A DNA stretch of 64,000 nt from Leptolyngbyaceae cyanobacterium RM1_1_2. GTDB taxonomy: Bacteria; Cyanobacteriota; Cyanobacteriia; Phormidesmidales; Phormidesmidaceae. The notes below the pieces were generated by a model that ran no database searches, was not told where the DNA came from, and saw nothing but the letters and a program-made list of their open reading frames with translations. The first letter of the stretch is position 1, and every line of letters begins with the position of its first letter. Shown piece after piece: positions 26,939-36,126 of this stretch. The position numbers were made by a program, and so were the translations under genes. The stretch covers positions 1 through 64,000 of the forward strand of contig JAAUQI010000016.1 of assembly GCA_012032345.1 (NCBI GenBank), read 5' to 3'.

Positions 26939-27853
26939 TTAGGCAAAAACAACAGTGCGATTGCCGTAGACCAGAATCCGGTTTTGCAAATGTAGGCGCA
27001 CCGCTCTAGCCAGCACCATCCGCTCTAGATCCTTGCCTTTGCGAATCAGGTCGCTAACCTGGTCGCGGTGACTAATCTGCACGACATCTTGCTCAATAAT
27101 GGGGCCAGCGTCTAAGTCAGAGGTGACGTAGTGAGCCGTGGCCCCAATAATTTTGACGCCGCGTTCGTAAGCCCGGTGGTAGGGATTAGCCCCAACAAAG
27201 GCAGGCAAAAAGGAGTGATGAATGTTGATCACCTGGGAAAACTGGCGCACAAAGTCTGGGCTAAGAATTTGCATGTACTTTGCCAGCACGACTAAGTCAA
27301 TCTTGTATTTTTGCAGCAGTGCCAGTTGTTTGGCTTCGTGAGCCTGCCGGGTGTTTTTGCGGGTGGGGAGGTGATGATAATCAATGCCAAACTGGTCTGC
27401 GATCGCCTCTAGATCTGGATGATTACTAATAATCAAAGGAATTTTGCACAAAAGTTCTCCGGCCTGATGTCGCCATAGCAGATCGAGCAGACAGTGATTT
27501 TGCCGACTTACCCAAATGGCAATTCGCGGCATAGTCTCTGAAAAGCGAAGCTGCCAGCTTGCCCCTAGCGGCTGAGCGATCGCGCTGAAGGCTGTTTCAA
27601 TCTGACTGGGGGGCAGAGCAAACCCCTCTAGCTGCCATTCAATCCGTGAAAGAAACAGCCCCGCTGCTTCGTCACGGTGCTGGTCAGCGTGGATAATGTT
27701 GCCGCCGTTGGTGTAGATAAAGCTGGCAATTTTGGCGACGAGTCCCTGCTGGTCAGGACAAGAAATCAGCAGCGTCGCGGTTGAAAAACCCATAGTGCCG
27801 CTGATTTCAACATCGTAGAGTGTGAGCTGGCTGGCTTGAGCAACCTGAATCAT
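26939..27853 (-). CDS. purU: Formyltetrahydrofolate deformylase
   Basis: PurU (EC 3.5.1.10) hydrolyses 10-formyl-THF to formate and THF, balancing one-carbon pools. The product has an N-terminal ACT domain (TATLLISCPDQQGLVAKIA) and a formyltransferase domain with HHSFLPAFVGANPY and GATAHYVTSDLDAGPIIEQD. From ATG 27853 it has 304 residues; an in-frame ATG at 27793 gives the family's usual N-terminus and is a real alternative, as neither has a clear ribosome site. It follows the LysR gene on the same strand by 46 bases. Confidence 0.92.
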   Translation of the reverse strand: MIQVAQASQLTLYDVEISGTMGFSTATLLISCPDQQGLVAKIASFIYTNGGNIIHADQHRDEAAGLFLSRIEWQLEGFALPPSQIETAFSAIAQPLGASWQLRFSETMPRIAIWVSRQNHCLLDLLWRHQAGELLCKIPLIISNHPDLEAIADQFGIDYHHLPTRKNTRQAHEAKQLALLQKYKIDLVVLAKYMQILSPDFVRQFSQVINIHHSFLPAFVGANPYHRAYERGVKIIGATAHYVTSDLDAGPIIEQDVVQISHRDQVSDLIRKGKDLERMVLARAVRLHLQNRILVYGNRTVVFA

Positions 27854-27899
27854 TGCGACTGCGGCTATGGGCCAATCTTTAGAATAGCGCAGCAGCGTA

Positions 27900-28796
27900 T
27901 TAGGCAGGGCGATCGCCGAGTCGAGCTTGCAAAAACTCAGTCAGGAGCTGCACCTTGGCTGAGAGATGGCGATTTACCGGATATAGCACATAGGCCGAAA
28001 TTTCCGGCGGCGGGTAATCAGCTAAGATCTGGCACAGCGTTCCCTGTAGCAGGTCACTGCCAACAATGAAAGTAGGCAGCAGGGCTATGCCTAACCCCTG
28101 CAGCGCCGCCGTTCGTAAAACTTCGCCATTATTGGAGCAGAGGACGCCGTTGACGGTGACAGTGTGATTCCCGGCTGTGCTAGTTAGTGTCCACTGGCTG
28201 CTCGTAGCAAAGTGGCCGTAGTGCAGACAGGAGTGATGCTTCAAATCAGCGGGTGTTTGAGGAACGCCGTACTGTTTCAAATACTCAGGAGAGGCACAAA
28301 CCACGCGATCGGCAACCATGAGCTCATGAACAATCAGGCTGGCCGATTCAGGCGGTTGAGCAATGCGGAGGGTGACATCAAAGCCTTCTTCGATCGGGTC
28401 AATAAAGCGATCGCTCAGCGTCAGTTCTATGTGCAAATCGGGATACTGTAATAAAAAATCTGTCAGCGCGGGTGCCAGGTGCAGCGTCCCAAAAGACATC
28501 GGCGCATTAATTCGCAACCGTCCTTTAGGTTCTCGCTGCATTTGCGAAACCGCTAGCTCTGCTTCTTTCAAATCGGCCAGAATAGCCAGACCACGTTGAT
28601 AGAAGGCTAGCCCGGTTGCCGTCGGCGTGACCTTGCGGGTGGTGCGGTGTAAAAGCTGCACCTTGAGATCGTCTTCGAGGTGCATCACCAGCTTATTCAC
28701 CGCTGAGCGCGATCGCCCCAGATGACGGGCTGCTGCCGCAAAACCGCCCGCCTCTACAACCTGTACAAACGCTCGCAGGCTCTCAAATTTATCCAT
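27900..28796 (-). CDS. LysR-family transcriptional regulator
   Basis: The 298-residue regulator begins MDKFESLRAFVQVVEAGGF with a winged HTH (about 1-60, AAARHLGRSRSAVNKLV) and a periplasmic-binding-like effector domain (about 90-295). The CrgA/AaeR-like group is suggested by the DKFxxLRAFVxVVExGGF start. It is divergent from the pirin/CDGSH/WrbA genes across a 157-base promoter region, the usual arrangement for a LysR regulator and its target. The inducer is unknown; quinones or oxidants are a fair guess from the neighbours. Confidence 0.88.
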   Translation of the reverse strand: MDKFESLRAFVQVVEAGGFAAAARHLGRSRSAVNKLVMHLEDDLKVQLLHRTTRKVTPTATGLAFYQRGLAILADLKEAELAVSQMQREPKGRLRINAPMSFGTLHLAPALTDFLLQYPDLHIELTLSDRFIDPIEEGFDVTLRIAQPPESASLIVHELMVADRVVCASPEYLKQYGVPQTPADLKHHSCLHYGHFATSSQWTLTSTAGNHTVTVNGVLCSNNGEVLRTAALQGLGIALLPTFIVGSDLLQGTLCQILADYPPPEISAYVLYPVNRHLSAKVQLLTEFLQARLGDRPA

Positions 28797-28874
28797 TGGC
28801 TTTTGTTGACTTAGCCTGGTAGCTGCCAAAACAATTGTAGAAAAATAAGCGACAATCAGTTTCCTAAATTGGTT

Positions 28875-28904
28875 ATTGTTATTTTATAAGATTCAATTCA
28901 TAAT
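28875..28904 (+). promoter_or_regulatory. Putative promoter of the pirin cluster with an ATTG/CAAT dyad
   Basis: TTGTTA (28876-28881), 17 bases, then CATAAT (28899-28904) form a plausible sigma-70 promoter. ATTG (28875-28878) and CAAT (28894-28897) make an inverted repeat within it, a possible site for the divergent LysR regulator. Confidence 0.4.
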
Positions 28905-28953
28905 AAACGTGTCTTCGACGGGACTACACATTCCTCAACCCGGAGGTAAGACC

Positions 28954-29658
28954 ATGATCAAAATTCGTTCAGCAGGCGATCGCGGTGTAGCCAATTTTGG
29001 CTGGCTCGATAGCCGCCATACTTTCTCCTTTGGGAACTACTCCGACCCGGCCCACATGGGCTTTGCAGCTCTGCGCGTGATTAACGAAGATAAAGTACAG
29101 CCCGAGCGCGGCTTTGGCACCCACGGCCACCGCGATATGGAGATTGTGACTTACGTTTTAGAGGGAGCGCTAGAACACAAGGACAACCTTGGCAACGGGT
29201 CTATAATCCGTCCCGGAGACGTGCAGCGAATGTCAGCAGGGACGGGTATTTTGCACAGCGAGTTCAACCACTCTGGCACAGACCCGGTTCATTTCTTGCA
29301 AATCTGGATTTTGCCTGAAGTCAAGGGTATTGAACCTGGCTATGAGCAGATTCACTTTGATCCGGCTGAGCTGCGCGGTCAGCTTCGCCTAGTCGGTTCG
29401 CGCCAGGGCCAAGACGGATCGGTCACGATTCACCAAGACATCAGTCTCTATGCGGCCTCGCTCAAAGCCGCCGAAACTGTCAGCCATACTTTCACGGGCG
29501 ATCGCGCTGCTTGGGTACATGTCGCCCGAGGCGCAGTGACGCTAAACAGACAGGCGCTCACGGCAGGAGACGGAGCCGCGATCGCTGAGGTCGAGCTGAT
29601 TACCCTGGAAGGCCAGTCTGATGACGCCGAAGTGCTGCTGTTTGACATGGCCGCCTAA
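28954..29658 (+). CDS. Pirin family protein
   Basis: The 234-residue bicupin begins [20 protein letters not shown] and has the metal-binding cupin motif [17 protein letters not shown] with His and Glu ligands, followed by [10 protein letters not shown]. Bacterial pirins include quercetin 2,3-dioxygenases and redox-responsive proteins. GGAGGT lies eight bases before ATG 28954, fixing the start. It leads a likely operon with the CDGSH and WrbA-like genes. Confidence 0.9.
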   Translation: MIKIRSAGDRGVANFGWLDSRHTFSFGNYSDPAHMGFAALRVINEDKVQPERGFGTHGHRDMEIVTYVLEGALEHKDNLGNGSIIRPGDVQRMSAGTGILHSEFNHSGTDPVHFLQIWILPEVKGIEPGYEQIHFDPAELRGQLRLVGSRQGQDGSVTIHQDISLYAASLKAAETVSHTFTGDRAAWVHVARGAVTLNRQALTAGDGAAIAEVELITLEGQSDDAEVLLFDMAA

Positions 29659-29728
29659 TGCCTCGATTTTGGTGCCAGACCCCCAGTTTGGCAACGCCTG
29701 ATTTACCCCACTTACTCAAGAAACACCC

Positions 29729-29965
29729 ATGAACGAAGCTCGCGTTGCAGATACCAAGCCCGCCATCCAAGAACTTGAACCCGGCAGCTACTGGTGGTGT
29801 ACCTGCGGCAACTCCGCTAAGCAGCCCTTTTGCGATGGTGCCCACCAGGATACAGGCTTCAAACCGATGAAGTTCACGATAGAAGAAAAGCAGCAGATCG
29901 CCCTCTGCCAGTGCAAAGCTACGCAAAAGCCACCCTTCTGCGACGGTAGCCATAATAAGCTGTAG
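29729..29965 (+). CDS. CDGSH iron-sulfur protein with two clusters
   Basis: The 78-residue protein has two CDGSH motifs, WCTCGNSAKQPFCDGAH and CQCKATQKPPFCDGSH, each with the three-Cys-one-His ligand set for a [2Fe-2S] cluster. Such two-motif proteins resemble MiNT-type mitochondrial members. It lies between the pirin and flavodoxin-like genes, supporting a redox role. Confidence 0.9.
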   Translation: MNEARVADTKPAIQELEPGSYWWCTCGNSAKQPFCDGAHQDTGFKPMKFTIEEKQQIALCQCKATQKPPFCDGSHNKL

Positions 29966-30035
29966 TCTGCTTTGGCAAAGTTCAAACTTTTAGCTAAACG
30001 TCTGACTTTCACTTCACTGCAAACGAGGAGTTTTT

Positions 30036-30638
30036 ATGCCCAGTAAGCTATTTGTGATCTATCACAGCGGTTACGGCCACACTAAAATTCAGGCCGAGGC
30101 TGTTTATCAAGGCGCGGCCAGCGTTGAGGGCATTGAGGCTGAGCTGATTACGGCAGAAGAGGCGATCGCCCGTTTAGACGATCTCGACAGCGCCGACGCC
30201 ATGATCTTTGGCAGCCCTACCTACATAGGCAGCATGTCTGCGGCGATGAAGCAGTTTGTCGAAGCGGCGGCCAAAAAGTGGTTTTCTCTAGCCTGGAAAG
30301 ATAAAGTTGCCGGAGCCTTTACCAACTCCAGCTCTTTTTCCGGCGATAAGCTCAACACGCTGGTAGGGCTGATGATTAATGCCATGCAGCACGGCATGAT
30401 CTATGTGGGCACGGCAATGCTCCCGGCGGCTTCTCACCCTGACTCAATGAACAGCCTTGAGGGGCCGGGGCCAGAGGTAATGAACCGGGTAGGATCTTTT
30501 GTGGGTGCTATGGCGACAAGCTTTCAGGTTGATCCACCCAATGCGCCCCCTCAAGGCGATCGCAATATGGCCTCAGCCTACGGCCAGCGCGTTGCAGAAG
30601 TGACGCTGCAGTTTGTGCGAGGACGGAGCGGCTCTTAA
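30036..30638 (+). CDS. WrbA-like NAD(P)H:quinone oxidoreductase / flavodoxin family
   Basis: The 200-residue protein shows the flavodoxin phosphate loop YHSGYGHTKIQAEAV, the FMN-contact segment FGSPTYIGSMSAAMKQF, and FTNSSSFSGDK. The family reduces quinones by two electrons, avoiding semiquinone radicals. GAGGAG precedes the ATG. It closes the pirin-CDGSH-WrbA group. Confidence 0.88.
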   Translation: MPSKLFVIYHSGYGHTKIQAEAVYQGAASVEGIEAELITAEEAIARLDDLDSADAMIFGSPTYIGSMSAAMKQFVEAAAKKWFSLAWKDKVAGAFTNSSSFSGDKLNTLVGLMINAMQHGMIYVGTAMLPAASHPDSMNSLEGPGPEVMNRVGSFVGAMATSFQVDPPNAPPQGDRNMASAYGQRVAEVTLQFVRGRSGS

Positions 30639-30681
30639 ATCATCTTTGAAAGGCTGGTTTTTCAACACTATACTTATACAA

Positions 30682-30712
30682 AGATCTCTGAGTTCAGAGA
30701 ACTCAGAGATCT
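30682..30712. terminator. Perfect 14-bp hairpin between convergent genes
   Basis: AGATCTCTGAGTTC (30682-30695), loop AGA, and GAACTCAGAGATCT (30699-30712). No strong T run follows on either side. It sits between the WrbA-like gene and the secreted-protein gene, so a bidirectional stop is likely. Confidence 0.65.
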
Positions 30713-30730
30713 AAATACACGGTTTTCAGC

Positions 30731-31096
30731 CTATTGATCGATAAGGGTATAGTTATCGCTAGTACAAACGTTGATGCGATAATCTTCAAAGGCTCGGCCA
30801 CTTGTGGGGATAACGCGGATATCGTAGAGACACACTCTGTTAGAGGTATCAGCGAAGTCGATTCCAACACTCGAACCGCTGGGTAACACATCACGTCCGA
30901 GGATATCGTTACCCCAGCTATCGCGGCTCGAATCAGAAATATATAGTTCGCGAATGGTTTGGCTAGTGTCGTTAACAATACGGAAGTTGGCTTTGCTGGC
31001 GATCGCCTCTGAAGCTATCGATAAAACAAGCGGTAGAGCAACAGCAGAGAGGGTAACGGCACGGCGATCTATGGATTTGGAAAGATTGAGCAGCAT
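30731..31096 (-). CDS. Small secreted protein of unknown function
   Basis: The 121-residue product from ATG 31096 (AAGGAG seven bases upstream) has a signal peptide (DRRAVTLSAVALPLVLSIASEAIASKA) and a mature beta-rich domain with NDTSQTIRELYISDS and WGNDILGRDVLPSG, plus two Cys (VCLYDI, INVCTS) likely bridged. The pattern NxTxxxIxxLYxS...WGxDxLG is common in small exported bacterial proteins. No function is known to me. Confidence 0.65.
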   Translation of the reverse strand: MLLNLSKSIDRRAVTLSAVALPLVLSIASEAIASKANFRIVNDTSQTIRELYISDSSRDSWGNDILGRDVLPSGSSVGIDFADTSNRVCLYDIRVIPTSGRAFEDYRINVCTSDNYTLIDQ

Positions 31097-31530
31097 GATG
31101 AACTCCTTAGGAGGAATGGATGATTGGACATGAAAATTCACACATTGAGGGTAGCTCTTTCAACCACTTTGAATTTAAGAAGTCAAAAGATGCAGATTTA
31201 TAACCAAGTACGGAAATGGGTCAAGGCGTATGTCTAGAGTGATAGCTTGCGCCAGCTATCAACCAAGATAAGCGGCGGCAGATAATTTTGTCAATCTTGC
31301 TATATCTGGTTCTTGACTACTTCACAGACCCTTTATGCCGCCGCGATCGCCGAACCTGAAGAATTCTCTACCTAATACCGTTTGGCAGAAAAGGGTATAT
31401 TCTCCTAAAACATCCTTTTATCAGTCTTGGAGAATCTAACGAGTGCGTGTTAATATAGCCGATGAGAAATCAAGGTTTTAACCCGGTTTGACAAAAGAGG
31501 TGTAATTGCACGGCATTGGATGAGCCAAGC
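31097..31530. other. Intergenic region at the edge of the toxin-antitoxin cluster
   Basis: About 430 bases without a supported gene. It contains the ribosome site of the secreted-protein gene at its left end and AT-rich sequence near 31190-31500. A TTGACA-like hexamer occurs near 31488. Nothing else is recognised. Confidence 0.4.
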
Positions 31531-32081
31531 TTACTGCATCATCTCTTCCCACCAGCTCAGTAAAGGATGGTTTCTGTGGGGCATATACCGTCCTTTACTC
31601 CGTATAGCAGCAAGCACAGACTTTAAATTAGCTAAAGAAAGTTTGGCCGCCTCTGACCAGTTCTTGACTATTTCTAAAGTTGATAGGATTTGCAAATCAG
31701 GTGCTTCTGCTTTAAAGAATGAGGTTGCCCGCTTGTCATCGGTAGCTATGGCCCATTTTCGATGAACTGCGATCGCGCCCGTTGCAGATTCGCCATCGTC
31801 ACCTAGTTCAAAAACATAGTTTACAAACGTTTCTTCCTCAGTTTCCGAGGCAAGATCTACTATTAAGAGCAACCTTTTTGGATGGCTGTCTCAAACTGAA
31901 CTGCGTCTTTTTCGTTCTCTTGTTTCAGGCGCTGCAGGGTGATTAGTTCTCTTTCTCTAACCACCTCACTGACTACAGCCTGAGCTGGAATAGACTTCAA
32001 AATATCAATCAGATGCCCTGAAGCACAAAAGTTCAACACACAACAAGCGTCAAGAACTACATGGGAGTGTCTTATTTCCAT
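31531..32081 (-). pseudogene. PIN-domain ribonuclease toxin, frameshifted
   Basis: The PIN fold is split: 32081 to about 31880 gives HVVLDACCVLNF with the first acidic residue and VVSEVVRERELITLQRL; about 31872 to 31531 gives LLIVDLASETEEET, GESATGAIAVHRKW and ATDDKRA with the remaining acids. The join is at five A on the minus strand (T at 31875-31879). One added A gives AIQKRLLLIVDLAS and a 183-residue protein of normal PIN form. It lies 16 bases after the XRE-ImmA-like gene, likely as its toxin partner. Loss by mutation or by sequencing error cannot be separated here. Confidence 0.75.
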
Positions 32082-32097
32082 TGCTTCTCCCGATACG

Positions 32098-33291
32098 TTA
32101 TGCCTGACGCAAATCTAAATGAGCAGTTGCTGCTATCATCCCGCTTGAATGTTCGCGTAATGTTTCTGCTATGCGTCGAGCTTCTAAGCGGTCAACCCCG
32201 AGAAAATCTGCAAAGCGTCCTTCGGTGATAAGCCCTTGATCTAGAGCTTCAATGGCAAGGTGCTGATAATGGATGGGGAAGGTATCAGCGCGCTGATCGA
32301 TTGCTTCTAACGCCAGTTCCTGCTGTACCTTCTTGACTTTTAATCCTCGATCTCGTAGACGATCCCAGGTGCCCGACGGCAGGAGTTTCATGTCTTCCAA
32401 TCGATAAATAAGGGCCTCTATAGATACTCCATAATAGTGAGCAAGCGTAAACAGATTAGTTGGAGTGAACTTGCTATGAGTTCGATACATATCGTTAAAT
32501 CGACTCAGCAAGCTGCTTGTGGGCATTAAAAAATATTTTGGGAAAGCTTCGGCTAATCTTTCGCTCTCTGGAATTCTTTTGTACTGTCCCTCAAAATCAA
32601 CGACTGGCTTTCTTCTATGAGCCAGAAAATGAAGATAACCATGAGCCATAGACCAGCGACGGCGTTCTTCGTAGTGACCTAGATTTATTGCCATGCAGCC
32701 ACCAAACTGCTCATCGTAGCTGTAAATCTCTGAATATTTTGCTGGCATATTCAAGTAGAACACCCGAATTCCTACGCTTTGCTCCAGGATGTCCCGCAGC
32801 CTCAAAATAGGGCCATCACCTAGCCCTAGCCGCTGACGCTCACAGGTCGCAATACTCTCCGCCGCAGCTTCTATGGGCATGTCTGCCATGTCATATTCTT
32901 GGGAATAATTACGAGGAATTGGAGCATCCATTATTTTCTCAAGCTCCAGATAGTTACGACACAGCTCCTCAAAACGCTGAATAATAGGATGAATGATAAC
33001 TTCTTCTTGGCGATCGCGCTGATAAGCGGCTCGAAACTGAACCTCAAAAGGTTCGGTGACGGGGCTAGAGCGAACAAAATCACTGACAGCTCGCCCGTAA
33101 GCACGAGCCAACTTGATTAATTCATTTGGTTTGAGCCGCCGCTCTCCTTTTTCAATAGCAACGAGAGTCGTGCGTGCAGCATCTATAACCCCAGCAGCCT
33201 CAGCCTGAGTCATACCAATTTTCTTACGAGCCTGCTGCAGAAGTTCTCCTAGCTGTCGCAAATCGATAGTGTCGAGAATACTGATGGCCAT
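32098..33291 (-). CDS. XRE HTH / ImmA-IrrE-like regulator lacking the catalytic Glu
   Basis: The 397-residue protein has an XRE helix-turn-helix (about residues 10-65, LLQQARKKIGMTQAEAAGVI) and an ImmA/IrrE (COG2856) domain (about 150-260). The metallopeptidase motif HExxH reads HGYLH in RRRWSMAHGYLHFLAHR, so the general-base Glu is replaced by Gly. It is therefore probably a DNA-binding or structural antitoxin, not a protease. AAGGA precedes ATG 33291; an upstream extension to 33504 has no support. It forms an operon with the downstream PIN gene. Confidence 0.75.
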   Translation of the reverse strand: MAISILDTIDLRQLGELLQQARKKIGMTQAEAAGVIDAARTTLVAIEKGERRLKPNELIKLARAYGRAVSDFVRSSPVTEPFEVQFRAAYQRDRQEEVIIHPIIQRFEELCRNYLELEKIMDAPIPRNYSQEYDMADMPIEAAAESIATCERQRLGLGDGPILRLRDILEQSVGIRVFYLNMPAKYSEIYSYDEQFGGCMAINLGHYEERRRWSMAHGYLHFLAHRRKPVVDFEGQYKRIPESERLAEAFPKYFLMPTSSLLSRFNDMYRTHSKFTPTNLFTLAHYYGVSIEALIYRLEDMKLLPSGTWDRLRDRGLKVKKVQQELALEAIDQRADTFPIHYQHLAIEALDQGLITEGRFADFLGVDRLEARRIAETLREHSSGMIAATAHLDLRQA

Positions 33292-33646
33292 ATCATTTCC
33301 TTGTCCATCGGAGTTTGTAGATACTCCAAAAGTAAGGCTCAACCCTGACATTGTCAACAAACAACACTTGATCTTGTCAAAATAGTCAGACTTAGATCGC
33401 CAATATGGCGATCGAGTTGATTTTCTTGAATTCCAAACTGGAATGGGAGCGATCGCGTTTCCAGAGCTGATAGTTTTTGCGGACTCTTCCGAAATATCTA
33501 GCACGCTCTGCTCCGTCTGTTTTACCCGACAGTCTGTGTTTTCGTAGGCTCACTCACCGTCACCAGTAGCGGTAGCGGCTTATTCAGGCAAATTCAACCA
33601 ATAAGCTAAACTGGTAGTCACCTGATATGCCCGTTCTATTAAAGCA

Positions 33647-33910
33647 ATGGCTCTTTCACTTCCACCTGAGCTACAGCAGTTCGCCGATCGCTAAATTGCC
33701 AGTGGCAAATATACTTCTCTCAATGAAATTCTTTTAGCAGGACTGCAAGCACTGGCCGAGCGTGAGCAGATTTATCAGGGCCGCTTTGAAGAACTTCTCA
33801 GCGAAATTTGGCTGGGTGCGAGTGAAGCTGAACGCGGTGAACTACTAGATGCCTCCTCAGAAGTTGACGCCATTCGCCAGCGTCTTCGCCGTCGCCACGC
33901 TGAGCAATGA
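33647..33910 (+). pseudogene. ParD-like antitoxin with an in-frame stop
   Basis: Reading from ATG 33647: MALSLPPELQQFADR, then TAA at 33692-33694, then IASGKYTSLNEILLAGL and a helical C-terminus to TGA at 33908. This is the ParD/CopG antitoxin pattern with one nonsense codon at position 16; AAA to TAA would explain it. The stop overlaps the ATG of the parE remnant (ATGA), the normal parDE arrangement. Confidence 0.75.
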
Positions 33911-33966
33911 GCCGAGTCTGCCGGATCACGCCGCGCGCCAGTCAAGATATTGAGGCGATCGCATCT
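33907..33966 (+). pseudogene. ParE-like toxin remnant, N-terminus only
   Basis: From ATG 33907 the start MSRVCRITPRASQDIEAIA matches the first 20 residues of ParE/RelE toxins, after which similarity ends at the boundary of the HepT-like gene on the other strand. The frame runs on to TAG at 34048 as unrelated sequence. The toxin was cut off, apparently at the junction with the HEPN/MNT pair. Confidence 0.6.
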
Positions 33967-34314
33967 CTACTCGGCGTCTTCTTTCGTCAGCAGTTCGCTA
34001 ATTTGTTCTTGCCAGAGCGGTACTTTGTTGATGACTACGTCCCAGACTAGGTCGTAGTCTACGCCGAAGTAGGCGTGCAGCAGGCGATCGCTAAGACCCG
34101 TCAGCGATCGCCAGTCTACCTGCGGATGGGCTTTGCGGTAGTCTCTGGGCAGGCGCTGAGTGGCTTCCCCAATCACCTTGATGCTGCGGACAAAGGCGCG
34201 GCGCAGGGTGGCGTCCTGCCTGAAGCTGGCTTTTTCTAGATTAGGGCTGCTGGCAATCAGGTAGGCCGTTTCATCTAAAATGTGGCGCAGATAGTCGCTA
34301 GTCTGAAATGACAT
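33967..34314 (-). CDS. HepT-like HEPN domain protein with altered RX4HXY motif
   Basis: The 115-residue DUF86/HepT protein MSFQTSDYLRHILDETAYLI should be the RNase toxin of a HEPN/MNT module. The motif region reads LTGLSDRLLHAYFGVDYD: His and Tyr of RX4HXY are present, but the Arg five residues before the His is Ser. ATG 34314 lies inside the end of the MNT gene, giving a 17-base overlap. Confidence 0.8.
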   Translation of the reverse strand: MSFQTSDYLRHILDETAYLIASSPNLEKASFRQDATLRRAFVRSIKVIGEATQRLPRDYRKAHPQVDWRSLTGLSDRLLHAYFGVDYDLVWDVVINKVPLWQEQISELLTKEDAE

Positions 34315-34624
34315 ATTCAACTTTGGGAAGGATGCGAGGGGCGATGTGAGGGCTGAGAGACTTGGCTGTAACCAGCTCAACCTGGCACAGCAAAATTTCA
34401 TCTAGCAGCAGCGACAGCCGAATGAAGTTGTCAAACGTTTTGGCCTCTGGATCAAACTCTACCAGGACGTCAACATCCCCATTGGGGCAGTGCTTATTTT
34501 CAACATAAGAGCCAAACAGACCCAGCTTCTTGACGCCTAAAGACTCAAACTCGCGGCGGTAAAGCAGCAGGCAATCAACAATGTTTTCTTTAGTAACAGT
34601 GGCTTTGGCAGGGGGGGTGTCCAT
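34298..34624 (-). CDS. MntA-like minimal nucleotidyltransferase antitoxin
   Basis: The 108-residue protein has the nucleotidyltransferase motif GS-x10-D-x-D in LFGSYVENKHCPNGDVDVLV. MntA antitoxins silence HepT by adding AMP to its Tyr. It precedes and overlaps the HepT-like gene, the normal order. ATG 34624 is chosen; an in-frame codon at 34645 has less support. Confidence 0.82.
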   Translation of the reverse strand: MDTPPAKATVTKENIVDCLLLYRREFESLGVKKLGLFGSYVENKHCPNGDVDVLVEFDPEAKTFDNFIRLSLLLDEILLCQVELVTAKSLSPHIAPRILPKVEYVISD

Positions 34625-34778
34625 GGGTGAGACTCTCGATCGCAATCATGCAGATGTACTGTAGCAAGCATTACGTTCAATCAGCAAAATCTTCACAGTT
34701 TGATAGAACTTTAGGTCGTTGAACGACTGCTGCAATCCCCGCTAGGATTTTGAGTAGCTCTCTAGCTGTTGGAAAAAG

Positions 34779-36106
34779 ATGAGCCAGTCAGACCAAGCCG
34801 ATTCTCAACCGTCTTCAGAACAAAAAGAAATAAAGCCAGAAAAAGCCGATGCACCTGTGTGGCAGGTTTGGGGCGATCGCCTGTCAGACGTCTGGCAAAC
34901 CACCACCTACCAGCTCAAAAAACTGCTGCCCGTAGATCAGCTCAGCCAAACGGTGACCCAGTGGTTCAACGTCAGCGACGCTGAGGTAGCCGAGATTTTA
35001 GCAGCGGTGCGGGCCAAATTGCCCACCACAGAAGCGCTGCTGATTGGCAAGCCCCAGGCTGGCAAAAGCTCGATTGTGCGAGGGCTAACAGGGGTTTCTA
35101 CTGACATCATCGGCCAGGGGTTTCGCCCCCATACGCAGCATACCGAGCGCTACGCCTACCCTTCAGCCGAGCTGCCGCTGCTAATTTTTACTGATACCGT
35201 CGGCTTGGGCGACGTCAACCAGGATACGCAGAGCATCATTCAAGAACTCACCGCCGATCTGCAGCAGCAAACCCCCAATGCCAAAATTCTGCTGCTGACA
35301 GTCAAGATCAACGACTTTGCCACGACACGCTGCGGCAGGTAGCGCAGCAGCTCCGGCAGCGCTACCCCGAAATTCCCTGTTTGCTGACGGTCACCTGCCT
35401 GCACGAGATTTATCCCCCCCAGGTAGCCGATCATCCTGTTTACCCCCCCGACTACGCCGATCTAGAGCGGGCCTTTGCCACGTTGCAGGCCAACTTTGCT
35501 GACTTCTGCGATGGCGCTGTCATGGTTGATTTCACCCTTGAAGAAGACGCCTACAACCCGGTTTTTTATGGGCTAGAAGCTTTTCGAGATGCCCTAGCCG
35601 AGCTGCTGCCTGCCGCCGAAGCTCAGGCGATTTATCAGCTACTCGACCGAGAAAAAGCCGGAGAGCAAATTGGCAACCTCTACCGAGACGTGGGGCGTCG
35701 CTATATTTTGGCGTTTTGTATTGCCTCAGCCACCCTGGCAGCAGTGCCGCTGCCCTTTGCCACCATGCCCGTGCTGACGGCGCTGCAGGTTTCTATGGTG
35801 GGGGTTTTGGGGCAGCTCTACGGGCAGACGCTGACGCCGTCTCAGGCTGGGGGCGTCGCCAGCGCGATCGCAGGGGGCTTTGCGGCCCAGGCAATTGGGC
35901 GGGAGCTGATTAAGTTTATTCCTGGCTTTGGCAGCGTCATCGCCGCTTCGTGGGCGGCGGCTTATACTTGGGCGCTAGGGGAAGGAGCCTGCGTTTATTT
36001 TGGTGACCTGATGGGGGGTAAAAAGCCCAATCCCGAAAAAATTCAGGCGGCTATGCAGACAGCCTTTGCCGAAGCCAAAGAGCGCTTTAAGGGAATGAAC
36101 CGTTAG
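34779..36106 (+). pseudogene. Dynamin/Era-like GTPase with C-terminal hydrophobic domain, frameshifted
   Basis: The G1 motif GKPQAGKSS sits near residue 90, a Thr switch in DIIGQGFRPHTQ and G3 DTVGLG near 145. The first frame ends at KINDFATTR; the second continues TLRQVAQQLRQRYPEIPCLLTVT and a hydrophobic segment FCIASATLAAVPLPFATMP with a Gly-rich DUF697-like end. The break is at two C (35320-35321): one added C gives INDFAHDTLRQV and a 442-residue protein. Membrane-associated GTPase of unknown role. Confidence 0.8.
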
Positions 36107-36126
36107 CGATCGCCTCTAAATCAGCC

